Source: Theobroma cacao | Lineage: Eukaryota; Streptophyta; Magnoliopsida; Malvales; Malvaceae | DNA length: 64,000 nt | Direction: 5' to 3' | NCBI RefSeq assembly: GCF_000208745.1 | Contig: NC_030859.1 | Location: 1,921,367 to 1,985,366 of the forward strand | Shown: in pieces, positions 38,267 to 48,088 of the stretch | Position numbering within the stretch: position 1 is the first letter of the stretch | How the letters are laid out: each line of letters starts with the position of its first letter | Notes under the pieces: model-generated | Told to the model about the DNA's origin: nothing | Databases searched by the model: none | What the model saw: only the letters and a program-made list of their open reading frames with translations | Translations under genes and position numbers: made by a program

Positions 38267-39284
38267 ATGGTATATATTAAGTGTAGAATCCATATTATTA
38301 GTATTATTATTATTATTATTATCAAATTTTATATTGTCGCAAGTTTATTACTTTTAAATAAAATATTATGATATGATAATATATATGTAGATTTAATAAC
38401 TTAGTAATACGAACAATAAAACACCTATGGTAAATAATGTTTAAAATTATCAATTAAAATGAATACATAAAATAAAAATTTAAAATTTTGATTTTTAAAA
38501 TTTTTTTAAAACATATTGTAAATTGATCTGTCCTAAAAGTTGATGGACGAAAAAATTTAATATGAAAAAGTAAAAAACTTAAAAAATAAATTCGTAATAT
38601 AATCAAAGTTAAAATATTAGGTGTCTTAATATAGAAAAAATATTTACTTGGCAGCATCTTAAAAAGGAGAAACGGAATAATAGGCAAGACACCTTAGTAA
38701 GGTTTTAATTACTTAAGATGTCATAGCAAGATTAGAAAATGAATAAATTATTGGCACTATATTTGTTAATATAAGATACTATTGGATATAAAATGCAATT
38801 TGATACTTATAGATAAATTGGATATAAAATTAAAATTCCCATTTTAAAAAAAAAATTGAAAATAAATTGGAATCAAATTATCAAAATACCAACTCTCATT
38901 TATAGCAAATTGGAATTTTTCTAATTTTTTAATAAATTTTTTTATATACGAAATATTGGATTTTTTTTTTCTAATAATTATGTTATATTGTAAGACACGT
39001 ACACATGAGCTCAGTTTTGATAGATGACTTCATTTCTTAGCTGGCAATTTCTGTTAAAGTTTGAATATTAATTCTACAAACACAGAAAAAAAAATGTAAA
39101 AACACAATGCACAAGTCAAAGTCTTTTGTCAACTATTGCTAAAATATAAAGAGCTTTATGAATCTTCCAAAACTTTCCAAAACTACCCTTCACATTATCA
39201 ATATTTGCGAATCTACCTCCGTTATCCAACACGTTTTAAAACACGAAGCCTCTCTCCAGCTTTCAACTATCCTCCGAAATCAAA

Positions 39285-42200
39285 ATGGCGGCAACGCTTA
39301 AACTCCTATCGACGGCGCTGCTTTTGCTTACGTGCGCCGTTGGCGTAGCTCTCTCCGCTCAACGCTGCCCGAACTGCGGCTCCACCACCGTGCCTTACCC
39401 TCTCTCAACTGGCCCCGCCTGCGGCGACCAGTCCTACAAAATCCGGTGCGATGCTGGATCGCTGATCTTCGACACGCTCAACAACTCCTATCCGATCATG
39501 TCCGTGAATCATTTCAATCAACGGCTCGTGATCGAGCCGGCGAGTCTCCTCCCGAATACATGCGTCACAACCGATCTCCCCTTCGAAGGCGTCCAGCTTA
39601 ACAGCACTCTCCCTTTCAACGTCACCAGCAGTAACACCATCATGTTCTTGAACTGTACGGATTCGGTCCTTCGTTCGCCGTTGGACTGTTCGTCCACCGG
39701 ATTGTGCCATGTGTACGTCAACGACAGTTCGAACGCGACGGCGTGTGAGGTAGCGCCGATATGTTGTACGTTCAGAGCCGGCGGAGGAGCGACGGCGCAT
39801 GCCATTAGGGTGAGGGAGAGCGGGTGTAGGGCTTACACGAGCTTTGTTAGTTTGGATGCAGGGTTGCCGGTGAACCAGTGGCCCCAACCGGGCATGGAGT
39901 TGCAGTGGATTTCTCCGCCCGAGCCGGTTTGCAGCGCCCAGGGAGATTGCGATGGGAACTCCACGTGTGGACCCGATCCGAATTCCAATGGGATCCAAAG
40001 GTGCTTCTGTAATTCGGGGCTTTGGTGGGATCCGATTGAAGGGATTTGTGCCGAGAGTATGTTCATTCGCGGCAATTTTTTTTCCTGGCGGCAGTAACTA
40101 CACGTGGCGTGATATAATTTGCTCACTTCTGTGGTCTTCTTTTTGCAGATAGTACGTGTCAGAATCCTGGGGGCTGTGGCGGCTCAGACCGGACTGCTTT
40201 AATCGCGGGTACACGTTTAAATCTATAATTATGGAATTTTTTTTGGGTCAAAGTTTGATAAGAATGACAACTTGTTTGAAAATTGAGGCACCTTAGAGTT
40301 GATAATGCACAAGCCCTATACAAATTCATCTTTAGTCAAAGTTTTGAAATTTTTTTTAATTTAGATATATTTTTAATGTTTAAATATGCTTGATTTGATT
40401 GGTAGATATTAAGTTATCAAATAATATTATCTTGAAAATTACATTCATTCTCGTTTTTTATCTGTCCACGACGTTCACATATGATATATTACTAATGTAT
40501 AATTTGTATATTTTATATAATTTATTTATTAACGTAGTAACAATGTTTCATGAAATGATAGTGTAATTAATACTAAAAAAGTACTTGAAATTAACTTTAT
40601 GATTAGAAAATGAAAGCTTAAGAGGAGCAATCATACCTTTTTGTACACTTGAAGTAACATGTTATATCCCGTGTAATCCGATCAAACCCACGTTTGGGTT
40701 GAAAATTGAGACTTTGGGTTGATTTGGGCAAACGGGGTTCTAAGATTCTAGGTCTTATCTAAATCCTTTATGTCACTTTCAATTGTTTCTTTAGTCAAAT
40801 CTTTGCATTAATGCTTGGTTGTGGGTTCTAGATGAAATGATTGGTCCTTACCTTTGACAAACTGTAGCAGAAGAAGAAGAAATGGAATTGGTGCAGTAAA
40901 CTTTAGCAGAGTTTTCTAATTATGAGCGAAGACTTGTTTTCTTCTCCAGTGCTTTGCTTTTATATCAACATACCAAGGCTGGTGAACCTTCCCCATCTAG
41001 AATAATCCGTACTTGATAAGATTTGGCTTCATTGACATATAACATAATTGTGGGAAAAATGGAAAGAGATTCAGGAATATGTCGAAAATTTGAACAAATG
41101 TTAATGAGAATTCAATAGTTCACAATAACGTTTTGGTTTATGGAGAAGTATCAACATCTCTTGGTTGATTGGTGTACTATTAGCTTGTTGGTCAAGAGCT
41201 TCCTCCATGCTGTATATGTCTTTACTGATTTGAATTTCACTTGCAGGTTTAACAGCCGGACTTGGTACAGCACTCTTTGCAGCCATCATCGGCATGCTTG
41301 TCTACAAACGCCACAGGCGCATCTTAGATGCTCAAGAACGCCTGAGGAAGGAGCGTGAAGAGATCCTAAACGCGAACAATGCAGGCAGAGCAGCCAAGGT
41401 GTTCACTGGCAAAGAGATAAAGAAAGCTACAAATAATTTCTCTAGAGACCGCATATTAGGAGCTGGTGGGTATGGTGATGTCTACAAAGGAATTCTTGAT
41501 GATGGCACTGTTGTTGCTGTCAAGTGTGCCAAGCTTGGCAACGCCAAGGGCACTGACCAAGTCCTCAATGAAGTACGGATTCTATGCCAAGTCAATCACC
41601 GAAGCCTTGTCCGCCTGCTTGGTTGCTGTGTTGAATTGGAGCAGCCTATATTGGTTTATGAGTACATAGAAAATGGGAATCTGTTGGATCATTTACAGAG
41701 CCTGAGTCATGGTGAGAGAGGGCTTCTCACTTGGACCCGCCGTCTCCAAATTGCTTGTGATACTGCCGACGGTCTTGCATACCTGCACTCCTCTGCTGTT
41801 CCTCCAATATATCACAGAGATGTTAAGTCTAGTAACATCCTACTCGATGTGAATTTGAATGCTAAAGTTTCAGACTTCGGGTTATCCAGGCTGGCTCATA
41901 CAGACATGAGTCACGTCTCAACTTGTGCTCAAGGCACCCTTGGATATCTTGATCCTGAGTATTACAGAAACTATCAGTTGACCGACAAGAGTGACGTTTA
42001 CAGCTTTGGGGTGGTTTTGTTAGAGCTTCTAACTTCACAGAAGGCGATAGACTTTAACAGGGATGCAGACGATGTAAACCTGGCAGTCTACGTGAAGAGG
42101 ATGGCAGATGAGGAGAAACTGGTCGATGTCATTGATCCAATGTTAAGAGAGAAATCAAGCCCCATCGAGGTAGACACCATGAAAGCATTAGGATTTCTTG

Positions 42201-42310
42201 CATTGAACTGCCTGGAAGAGCGTAGACAGAACAGGCCTTCAATGAAAGAAGTCACAGAGGAAATCGAGTACATAATCTGTATTGCAAACGGTAAAGTTGT
42301 TGAAACTTAA
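39285..42310 (+). CDS. WAKL15: Wall-associated receptor kinase-like, WAKL15/20 type
   Basis: Plasma-membrane receptor-like Ser/Thr kinase of the wall-associated kinase-like family. Exons: 39285-40056, 40149-40208 and 41247-42310, giving 631 residues. A signal peptide covers about residues 1-24. The extracellular part has the galacturonan-binding-type start (RCPNCGSTTVPYPLSTGPAC), many NxS/T sites and a Cys-rich C-terminal module (CSAQGDCDGNSTCG, CFCNSGLWWDP). One membrane segment spans about 279-297, followed by KRHRR. The kinase shows the Gly loop LGAGGYGDVYKG (348-359), VAVK Lys370, HRDVKSSNILL, DFGLSRL and GTLGYLDPEY, so it is an active RD kinase by motif. EGF repeats of classical WAKs are not evident, as in WAKL15/20. 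Next to the RCC1 gene as At3g53840 is to At3g53830. Ligand unknown. Confidence 0.92.
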
Positions 42311-42622
42311 GTTTTTTACAGAATTGGCAAAGACATAGCAAATAACTGTTGTCTGATGCTTTGAGTTTCTGTGTTTTACGGTTTTATGCTGTTGTAATAA
42401 CAAGTTTGTATATTGCTGTTGCTTTGGATTATAATAAGTCAAATTTTATTAAAAAAAAAAAAGAAAAGTCATCCAGTCAAATATTTATCAAATAATATAG
42501 TTTTAAGTTAAATTAGCATTTGCAGGGTCGGAGCTTATATATAAAAGCCCGCAGAGAATTTTTTTTTTCCTTGGTGTTTTAGGGTTGTAGCGTGGGAGAT
42601 AACAGGGAGCGAGAAGGGTAGA
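42311..42622. other. WAKL 3' UTR and short promoter of the TRB fragment
   Basis: Includes a poly(A)-like A-run near 42451-42463 and, just upstream of the following Myb fragment, a TATATATAAAAG motif near 42535-42546 and a telo-box-like TTAGGGTTG near 42579. Confidence 0.5.
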
Positions 42623-42895
42623 ATGGGAAATCAGAAGCAAAAATGGACGGCGGAGGAAGAGGAGGCGCTTCTCGCCGGAGTGGCCAAACACGGCCCTGGC
42701 AAGTGGAAAAACGTTCTCAAATATCCCGACTTTGCCCCTCACCTCACTCGCCGGTCCAACATTGCCCTCAAGGATAAATGGCGGAATTTGAGTGTTAGCA
42801 CCTCTGGTCAAGGATAAATCAAAACCAAGAGCACCAAATGTTTTTGAAAGTGTAAGAAAGTCATTGATAAAAGATAAATGAATCTCTTCTCTCTT
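42623..42895 (+). pseudogene. 5' fragment of a TRB/SMH-type telomere-repeat-binding Myb gene
   Basis: MGNQKQKWTAEEEEALLAGV, then HGPGKWKNVL, then LKDKWRNLSVS is the conserved N-terminal Myb domain of single-Myb-histone (TRB) proteins, which bind telomeric and telo-box DNA. The frame stops after 64 codons at 42815-42817. Just downstream the shifted frame reads KDKSKPRAP, which corresponds to the family's SKDKSRAPK segment, so a small deletion appears to have broken the frame. No histone H1/H5-like domain or coiled coil follows anywhere nearby, although TRBs are about 300 residues. The leader and a TATA box are retained, so a stand-alone 64-residue Myb peptide could still be made. Likely a truncated gene copy; an active micropeptide is the alternative. 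Confidence 0.75.
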
Positions 42896-43534
42896 TTTTA
42901 GTCTTTTTACTTTTATTTTATTTTATTTTTTATAATTCATCATAATAGGTCGGAGATCACTCACTATTATAATATGAAATTAAAAGATAATAAAATTTTT
43001 TATTTTATTTTTTTTGTTTATATTATTAAATTATTTATATATTTAACGATCGGATAAAATTTTATATATCATATTTAACTATTTATATTTTATACATTAT
43101 AATTTTATATTTAGTATTTTAAATTTAAATATAAATAAAATAAAAATATTGAATGTTGATTACTTTACTTTAGATCCTTTTCAACAATAAAATTTATGAA
43201 AATAAGATTTTGGAATAAAATAAATAATAAATTTTTTATACATAATTTAGTTGCTTATACTGAAAAAAGTATTACTAACCTTTTTAATACAAATTTAATA
43301 ATTGATGAATTTGAAAAAACTAACTTTCTTAAAGGATTATTGGAATTCTTTCTTTTCAAGAATTTTTTGATTATTAATTAAGTTCAATGTATTAGTCTTA
43401 AAATTTTAAACTTTTATTCATTTTCGTCTTTGACCTTTGCTTAGTATGACAAATGTATGCATATGCATATATGTGAGTGTATAAATATGTTAAACTGCAT
43501 GGATGGTACATATTAGACTAACAAGACTTCAAAA
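42896..43534. other. AT-rich spacer
   Basis: No gene seen. Very AT-rich, with weak open frames only. Confidence 0.6.
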
Positions 43535-43820
43535 TTTTTTTTAAAGAAAAATCATATTCTTGCATTATCGTACATTGTAAAACAAGACAGAAATTTGAAG
43601 AAGCTGATGGGTTCCAAAGTGGAAGAAGAAGAGAAAGGGTAAGAAAAGCTGTAGCATCAAAGCTCATACACAAAATAAAACCCATTATTATCAAAGACTG
43701 GTTTTAAAATTTGTTTTCATGTAATCATGTAGTGAAAGGACTTAAAGAGTGAAAACCAAGAGTTTCAGTTTCACAAGTTGAAAAGCCAAAACCAAAACCA
43801 AAACCAAAAGAAGTTGATAA
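43535..43820. repeat. Duplicated noncoding segment, copy 1
   Basis: Matches 46867-47140 in order: a T-run then A-run, CATATTCTTGCATTATC, GAAGAAGCTGATGG, TCAAAGCTCATACACAAAAT, CTTAAAGAGTGAAAACC and AAAAGCCAAAACCAAAA. Some words are expanded here (triplicated CCAAAA). No coding sense. Confidence 0.85.
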
Positions 43821-43909
43821 ACAATGCTATTAGGAAAGGAGTATGCTGAAAAAATTATATGAATTCGATTATCTTAAACATGTAGCATAACAAACAATAA
43901 AACAAAATA

Positions 43910-44155
43910 ATGCTCTTATTTCCCACTTTCATTCTTGTTTCCTCATCGGTTTTTTAATTTTTTTCTCTCACAAACTTATAAGTGATTTTTATTTATATGT
44001 ATACGAAAATTATTCAATTTCACATAATTTCATATTTTTTGATATAATTTATATTTTTTTAATGTTCTTATTTCCCACTTTCATTCTTGTCTCCTCATCA
44101 TTTCTTTAAATTTTTTCTCTCACAAACTTATAAGTAATTTTTGTTTAAATAGATT
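43910..44155. repeat. Local tandem duplication
   Basis: TTCTTATTTCCCACTTTCAT and the following TCTCTCACAAACTTATAAGT occur at about 43916-43986 and again at about 44065-44133. Confidence 0.8.
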
Positions 44156-44448
44156 AAATTTCATAACCAAATACAAGTTAAAAATCACAAAAATAAAAAA
44201 GAAAATTCAGTAAAAAAATCACAAAAATGTCAGACCGCATTTGGTTGAGTTAAACCAACCCAATCCAACAATGCTTAATATCAAAATATTGAGATTCTTG
44301 CTTTCCAGTTGTGTTTGAAATGATCCCCAAGGGTCTTCCTTTCTCTTATATAAAGCATTTAGCCATTATAATTCTAAGTGATGTGCGATATTTCGTTGGT
44401 TTCAACTACAAAGTGATGAGGGATGTAACCTGATTAATCCCTACACGT

Positions 44449-44735
44449 GGGGGGCTAGCAGCAGAAATTGACCTGAATGATCTTCTTCTTCTCCTTGCGA
44501 TATTCATTCCACAATGAAGCAAAGTTCTGAAGCTCTCTCATCTGCTTCTTCCCCATTATTACCTTATCTTCATGGCTTCAAAGAATGGTTTACTGTCTAG
44601 ATTCTCCCATTCTCTTTACACCAATAAGTGCAACTGGATATTCTCAGTAACAATTGACAACTTGAACTTTATTATCTTACAGATCCTACTTCAAGAACTG
44701 CATATCCATATCCAACAGCTAGCAAAGTTTTGTCT
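44449..44735 (-). pseudogene. Rearranged fragment A of the FDM gene
   Basis: 44449-44645 matches the + strand of FDM intron 5/exon 5 (about 49163-49405), including GGCTAGC(A/G)GCA, TCTTCTTCTCCTT, GATATTCAT(T/C)CCACAATGA, TCAAAGAATGGTTTACTGTC and CTCCCATTCTCTT. About 40 bp of exon 5 is missing internally. 44655-44730 then matches FDM intron 5 (about 48455-48530: TTTATTATCTTACAGAT and CAAGAACTGC). In the intact gene that intron piece lies on the other side of exon 5, so the order is scrambled. Not translatable. Confidence 0.8.
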
Positions 44736-44880
44736 AAATAGCAGCACACTGATTAAATTGCAGAATGTCCCTTTCTTGAGATGATGACCAGTGAGCTCAA
44801 CACACAAGATGTTATTTTAAGGATCAACTTTGCTCTTCAAAATCTTTTCCATAATAATAATAATAATAATTTTTTTAAAA

Positions 44881-45275
44881 GAAAAATTGTGAAGAGAAAT
44901 GAACAAGGCTCTTATGGTGTAATGAATAGATGGTCATGTTAGTAAGTAAGCAGGCCATGAGGTGGGAGTTTGTTTGTGTGCATCAAAGTAAAGCTCAGTA
45001 GATGAGGCTGCAATCTGCATCTCATCTTAAAATGAGCATTAACAAACAAAAAAAAAAAAAACAAAGAAATTCANAAAGAAAATTCTGAAGAGAAATGAAC
45101 AAGCCTCTTAGGTTGTAATGAATAGATGGGCATGTTAGTATGTAAGCAGGTCATGAGGTGGGAGTTTGTTTGTGTGCATCAAAGTAAAGCTCAGTAGATG
45201 AGGCTGCAATCTGCATCTCATCTTAAAATGAGCATTAACAACAAAAAAAAAAAAAACAAAGAAAATTCAGTAAAA
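44881..45275. repeat. 195-bp tandem duplication with an ambiguous base
   Basis: Two nearly identical units of about 195 bp (about 44881-45077 and 45078-45275) share GAAGAGAAATGAACAAG, GGTGGGAGTTTGTTTGTGTG and CATCTCATCTTAAAATGAGC, and each ends in an A-run. An N at 45074 lies at the junction, so copy number may be unresolved. Confidence 0.9.
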
Positions 45276-45589
45276 AAATGACATATTTTATGTTTCATAT
45301 TTTTTTTTATTTTTTCATATAATATTTAAATTTGATTATAAGCAATTTTTATTTGTATACGCAACAATTATAAAAAATTTGATTATAAGTCATTTTTATT
45401 TGTATATATGACAATTATTAAATTTCACATAATTTCATATTTTTTAAATTTTGATTTAAAATCTCATCTTAAAACGAGCATAAAAATGGTGAATAAAATT
45501 TAATTACAATATTATAAAATCTCCTCTTGAAATGAGCATAAAAAAAGCAAAGAAATTTCATTTAATATATTAAAAACATCACAAAATAG

Positions 45590-45760
45590 TCAGACCGGGT
45601 TATACGCACCCGGTCCGACAATTTTTAATTACAGCGTGGTGGAAGGGCTGGTAGCCATCTCAGAGTAGAGATGACAGCAGCGGTGCCTAACTCTCTATTA
45701 TATAAAGCATTTGATATTTATATGTCTGAGTAATGTGGGATATGTGGCCTCTACACCTGA
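45590..45760. repeat. Segment duplicated from 44228-44400
   Basis: Both copies hold GTCAGACCG, then CAATCCAACAATGCTTAAT/GTCCGACAATTTTTAAT, then TTATATAAAGCATTT and a GTGATGTGCGATAT/GTAATGTGGGATAT block, in the same order. Noncoding. Confidence 0.65.
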
Positions 45761-45887
45761 TTAAACCCCTGTATTACTCCCATGATTGGGAATGCCCTTT
45801 AAGCTAAGATTGCGTTGAGTCAGTGTTTGATAGAATCTTCCCATGCATGCCCAAATGGAACGATGCAAATTACGATGAAATGAAGTC

Positions 45888-46040
45888 GAGATCCTTGAGA
45901 TATTCATCCCAGAATTAGTACACTTTCCACACTCCTGCAGCAACGCACCATTGCTTGCTCGTCTTCAGGCTCTCTACTCTTTAAGAGTTGCCTCCATCTT
46001 CCTCAAAACTTGTATATCATCTTCATCTCCCATGTATCAG
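45888..46040 (-). pseudogene. Rearranged fragment B of the FDM gene
   Basis: About 45888-45945 resembles FDM exon 5 (GATCCTT(C/G)AGATATTCATCC). 45965-46036 then matches exon 4 (CTCTTTAAGAGTTGCCTCCA, CATCTTCCTCAA and ATATCATCTTCATCTCCCAT, compare 50338-50398). The intron 4 sequence expected between them is absent and the exon 4 part is a piece only, so this is a broken derivative. Not translatable. Confidence 0.8.
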
Positions 46041-46162
46041 GAAAGGGAAATGCTGCTGGTTAAGATCCTTCAAGGTGTTGTGGATGTGAGAGGAGAGCCA
46101 AGAGTTGTTTATATTATCAGTAGAATGTAATTATTGACAAGGCAAATACAAATATATACATT

Positions 46163-46321
46163 ACATGTGAGTGTTGTTTTCGTTGGAAATCAGCGTTGAT
46201 AAAACAATGCTGATTTCAACATATACAATTTGAATCTTTCGATCCAAGCATGGTAAGTGCATGACATGGGAGTGTTCGTTTCATTGGAAATCATTGTTGA
46301 CACAACTGTGTTGATTTCAAC
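46163..46321. repeat. Pair of hairpin-forming repeats
   Basis: Two 58-bp units (46163-46220 and 46264-46321) are about 80% identical. Each has inverted arms; in the first, GTTGGAAATCAGC (46182-46194) faces GCTGATTTCAAC (46209-46220) across 14 nt. Confidence 0.75.
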
Positions 46322-46550
46322 TTCATCATCATGTCAGTTTCGTTTAACATTAATTAATGCAAACCAAACTTGAGAGAAAAAAAAAAAACCAATCATTCTA
46401 ATTTTTATTCATTTTTATTCAATTTAATCAAATCTCAAGAAATATATAAAAAGGAATTATAAAAATGTAATGAGAATGGAACCAGTATCGCTAAACTTCA
46501 CCAATTCCTTCTCTCCGAAACGCGTCCATTTAACCGCAAGTACCCGCAAA

Positions 46551-46875
46551 ATCCCACATCGCCAAGTCTCGAGCCAACAAGCCGATATAAAATAAAATAA
46601 TTTTCTCCTGTAGCACGCCCCCGAGACGTATGGCTTAGACGGCGTCTAAGCACAGCCCCACCGGGGGCACTTGGCTTAATGTTGGTCCGGTTCAATACTG
46701 CAGTCGCATGGTCCTACCTACATGGACAGGCTTGGGCCATGTGCCCGCTAAATCAATATGAGAGCCAGACGTCGCCGTGGGTCTGACCGGTGGCTCATCA
46801 ATTCCTTACCTAAAATGAGCCGTCGAGTTATCAACATTAGCCACGGCCGGGGTGGTGGCCGGCCAAGTTTTTTTT
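46551..46875 (+). ncRNA. Candidate Pol III type 3 noncoding RNA gene (tentative)
   Basis: ATCCCACATCG at 46551-46561 equals the upstream sequence element of plant U-snRNA-type genes (RTCCCACATCG). A TATAAAA box starts at 46586, 24 nt after it, and this spacing is the Pol III (U6/U3) arrangement. A transcript would start near 46612. The next 255 bp are strikingly GC-rich, with GCTTAGAC-GGC-GTCTAAGC (46633-46651) nested inside GCCCCCG...CGGGGGC and a later GGCTCAT...ATGAGCC stem. The block ends at a nine-T run (46867-46875), a Pol III terminator. I do not recognise it as U3, U6, 7SL, MRP or telomerase RNA; no CTAAACCC template is present. The alternative is a fragment of a repeat carrying the common TCCCACATCG word. 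Confidence 0.35.
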
Positions 46876-47140
46876 TAAAAAAAAACTCATATTCTTGCAT
46901 TATCCCACATCGAAAAAAAAAAATCGAAGAAGCTGATGGACCGCAAAGTCCCACATTGGAAAAACGAGAAAGAAATTTCCCCAGAAGCTGATGGCTTCCA
47001 AGCGTCAAAGCTCATACACAAAATAAAACCCATTGTTATCAAAGACTTGTTTCAAAATATTTTCATATACGGCCTTAAAGAGTGAAAACCCAGAGTTTCA
47101 GTTTCACAAATTGAAAAGCCAAAACCAAAAGAAGGTGATA
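46867..47140. repeat. Duplicated noncoding segment, copy 2
   Basis: Partner of 43535-43820. It contains two further TCCCACAT(C/T)G words at about 46897-46907 and 46948-46958, neither followed by a properly spaced TATA box. Confidence 0.8.
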
Positions 47141-48088
47141 TTGGTGGGATTACTAGTATATGTGCCTTTGCTATAGGCCTTGGTTGATGTAACAGGAGAT
47201 CTATGCTTTGATCCCCTACCAAACGAGTTGAATTCATGGTTTGTTGTCATAACCATATATCCCATGAATGACAGCAACTCGGAGATGCTGTTGGTGGCCT
47301 CACAATTTAACGATGGGCTTGCATTTGTCGGACCCTTTGACCATGTCTTTATAAGGCTACATGTCATTAACCAATGTCTTTGACTTTGATCCAAGTTACA
47401 GAAAGCAGTTCAAACCTTCTTATTAACAGAACAGTGTCTAACCTGAAGACTACTGTCTGTAACAGGTCGTACTTCGACAACGTTTTCCAGACATGGTGTT
47501 CATGAGCTTGAATTCTACATGTTAACAATGAATGCAGTTTCTTCCCAGTAAGGGTGTGTACCCTGGGAGCTGAAAAATTTTAACATGGAATTCAATAATG
47601 TACAAATAAACAACAATGCAGAGCATATAACACTGCAACCTAATTCAATATTCTGGTGATGCATCTTTGCTTTTCAAGGATACTGCTCCTTAATAGGTCG
47701 TCGGCAAATTATTTCCTGCGATAAAAAACAACAATGATCAGTGATTCATCCTAGAAAAATTGCCAAACATCTCAAGGGGCCACAATTTAATAAGAAAATA
47801 AAATAACACAAAGATTTGAACCCCATGTTTGTAAGGTGCTGAATGATAGAAAATGTTAGTGTTTTTCTTGACATAATATAAAAGGGTGAATAACATAACG
47901 CATGCACAAAGAATATTACTAGACTGAGCCAAACTAATCGTTAGTCATGCAGTATAAAGTAGAAGATCACATGCAAACATGTCACACTGGAACTTGGCTT
48001 TCCTTGACCACTCATATGTTCATTTCTTAATTCCTAGTTATATAGACATTGGGAAATAATAACTACCTGAAAAATAAATTAGCAACCT
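47141..48088. other. Spacer downstream of FDM
   Basis: Presumably includes the FDM 3' UTR near 47700-48088. The 47.17-47.40 kb stretch is less AT-rich and has open frames on both strands, but I recognise no protein in it. Confidence 0.5.

Noticed and set aside
39405..40126. Long antisense open frames opposite the WAKL extracellular exon
   Set aside because: They mirror a GC-rich coding exon, show no family resemblance and have no splice or start context.
46612..46870. Plant telomerase RNA as the identity of the GC-rich Pol III candidate
   Set aside because: No CTAAACCC-type template is present, which is required for TTTAGGG telomeres.
46897..46958. Two more TCCCACAT(C/T)G words as extra snRNA-type promoters
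   Set aside because: No TATA box lies 24-35 nt downstream of either, and they sit inside a duplicated noncoding segment.
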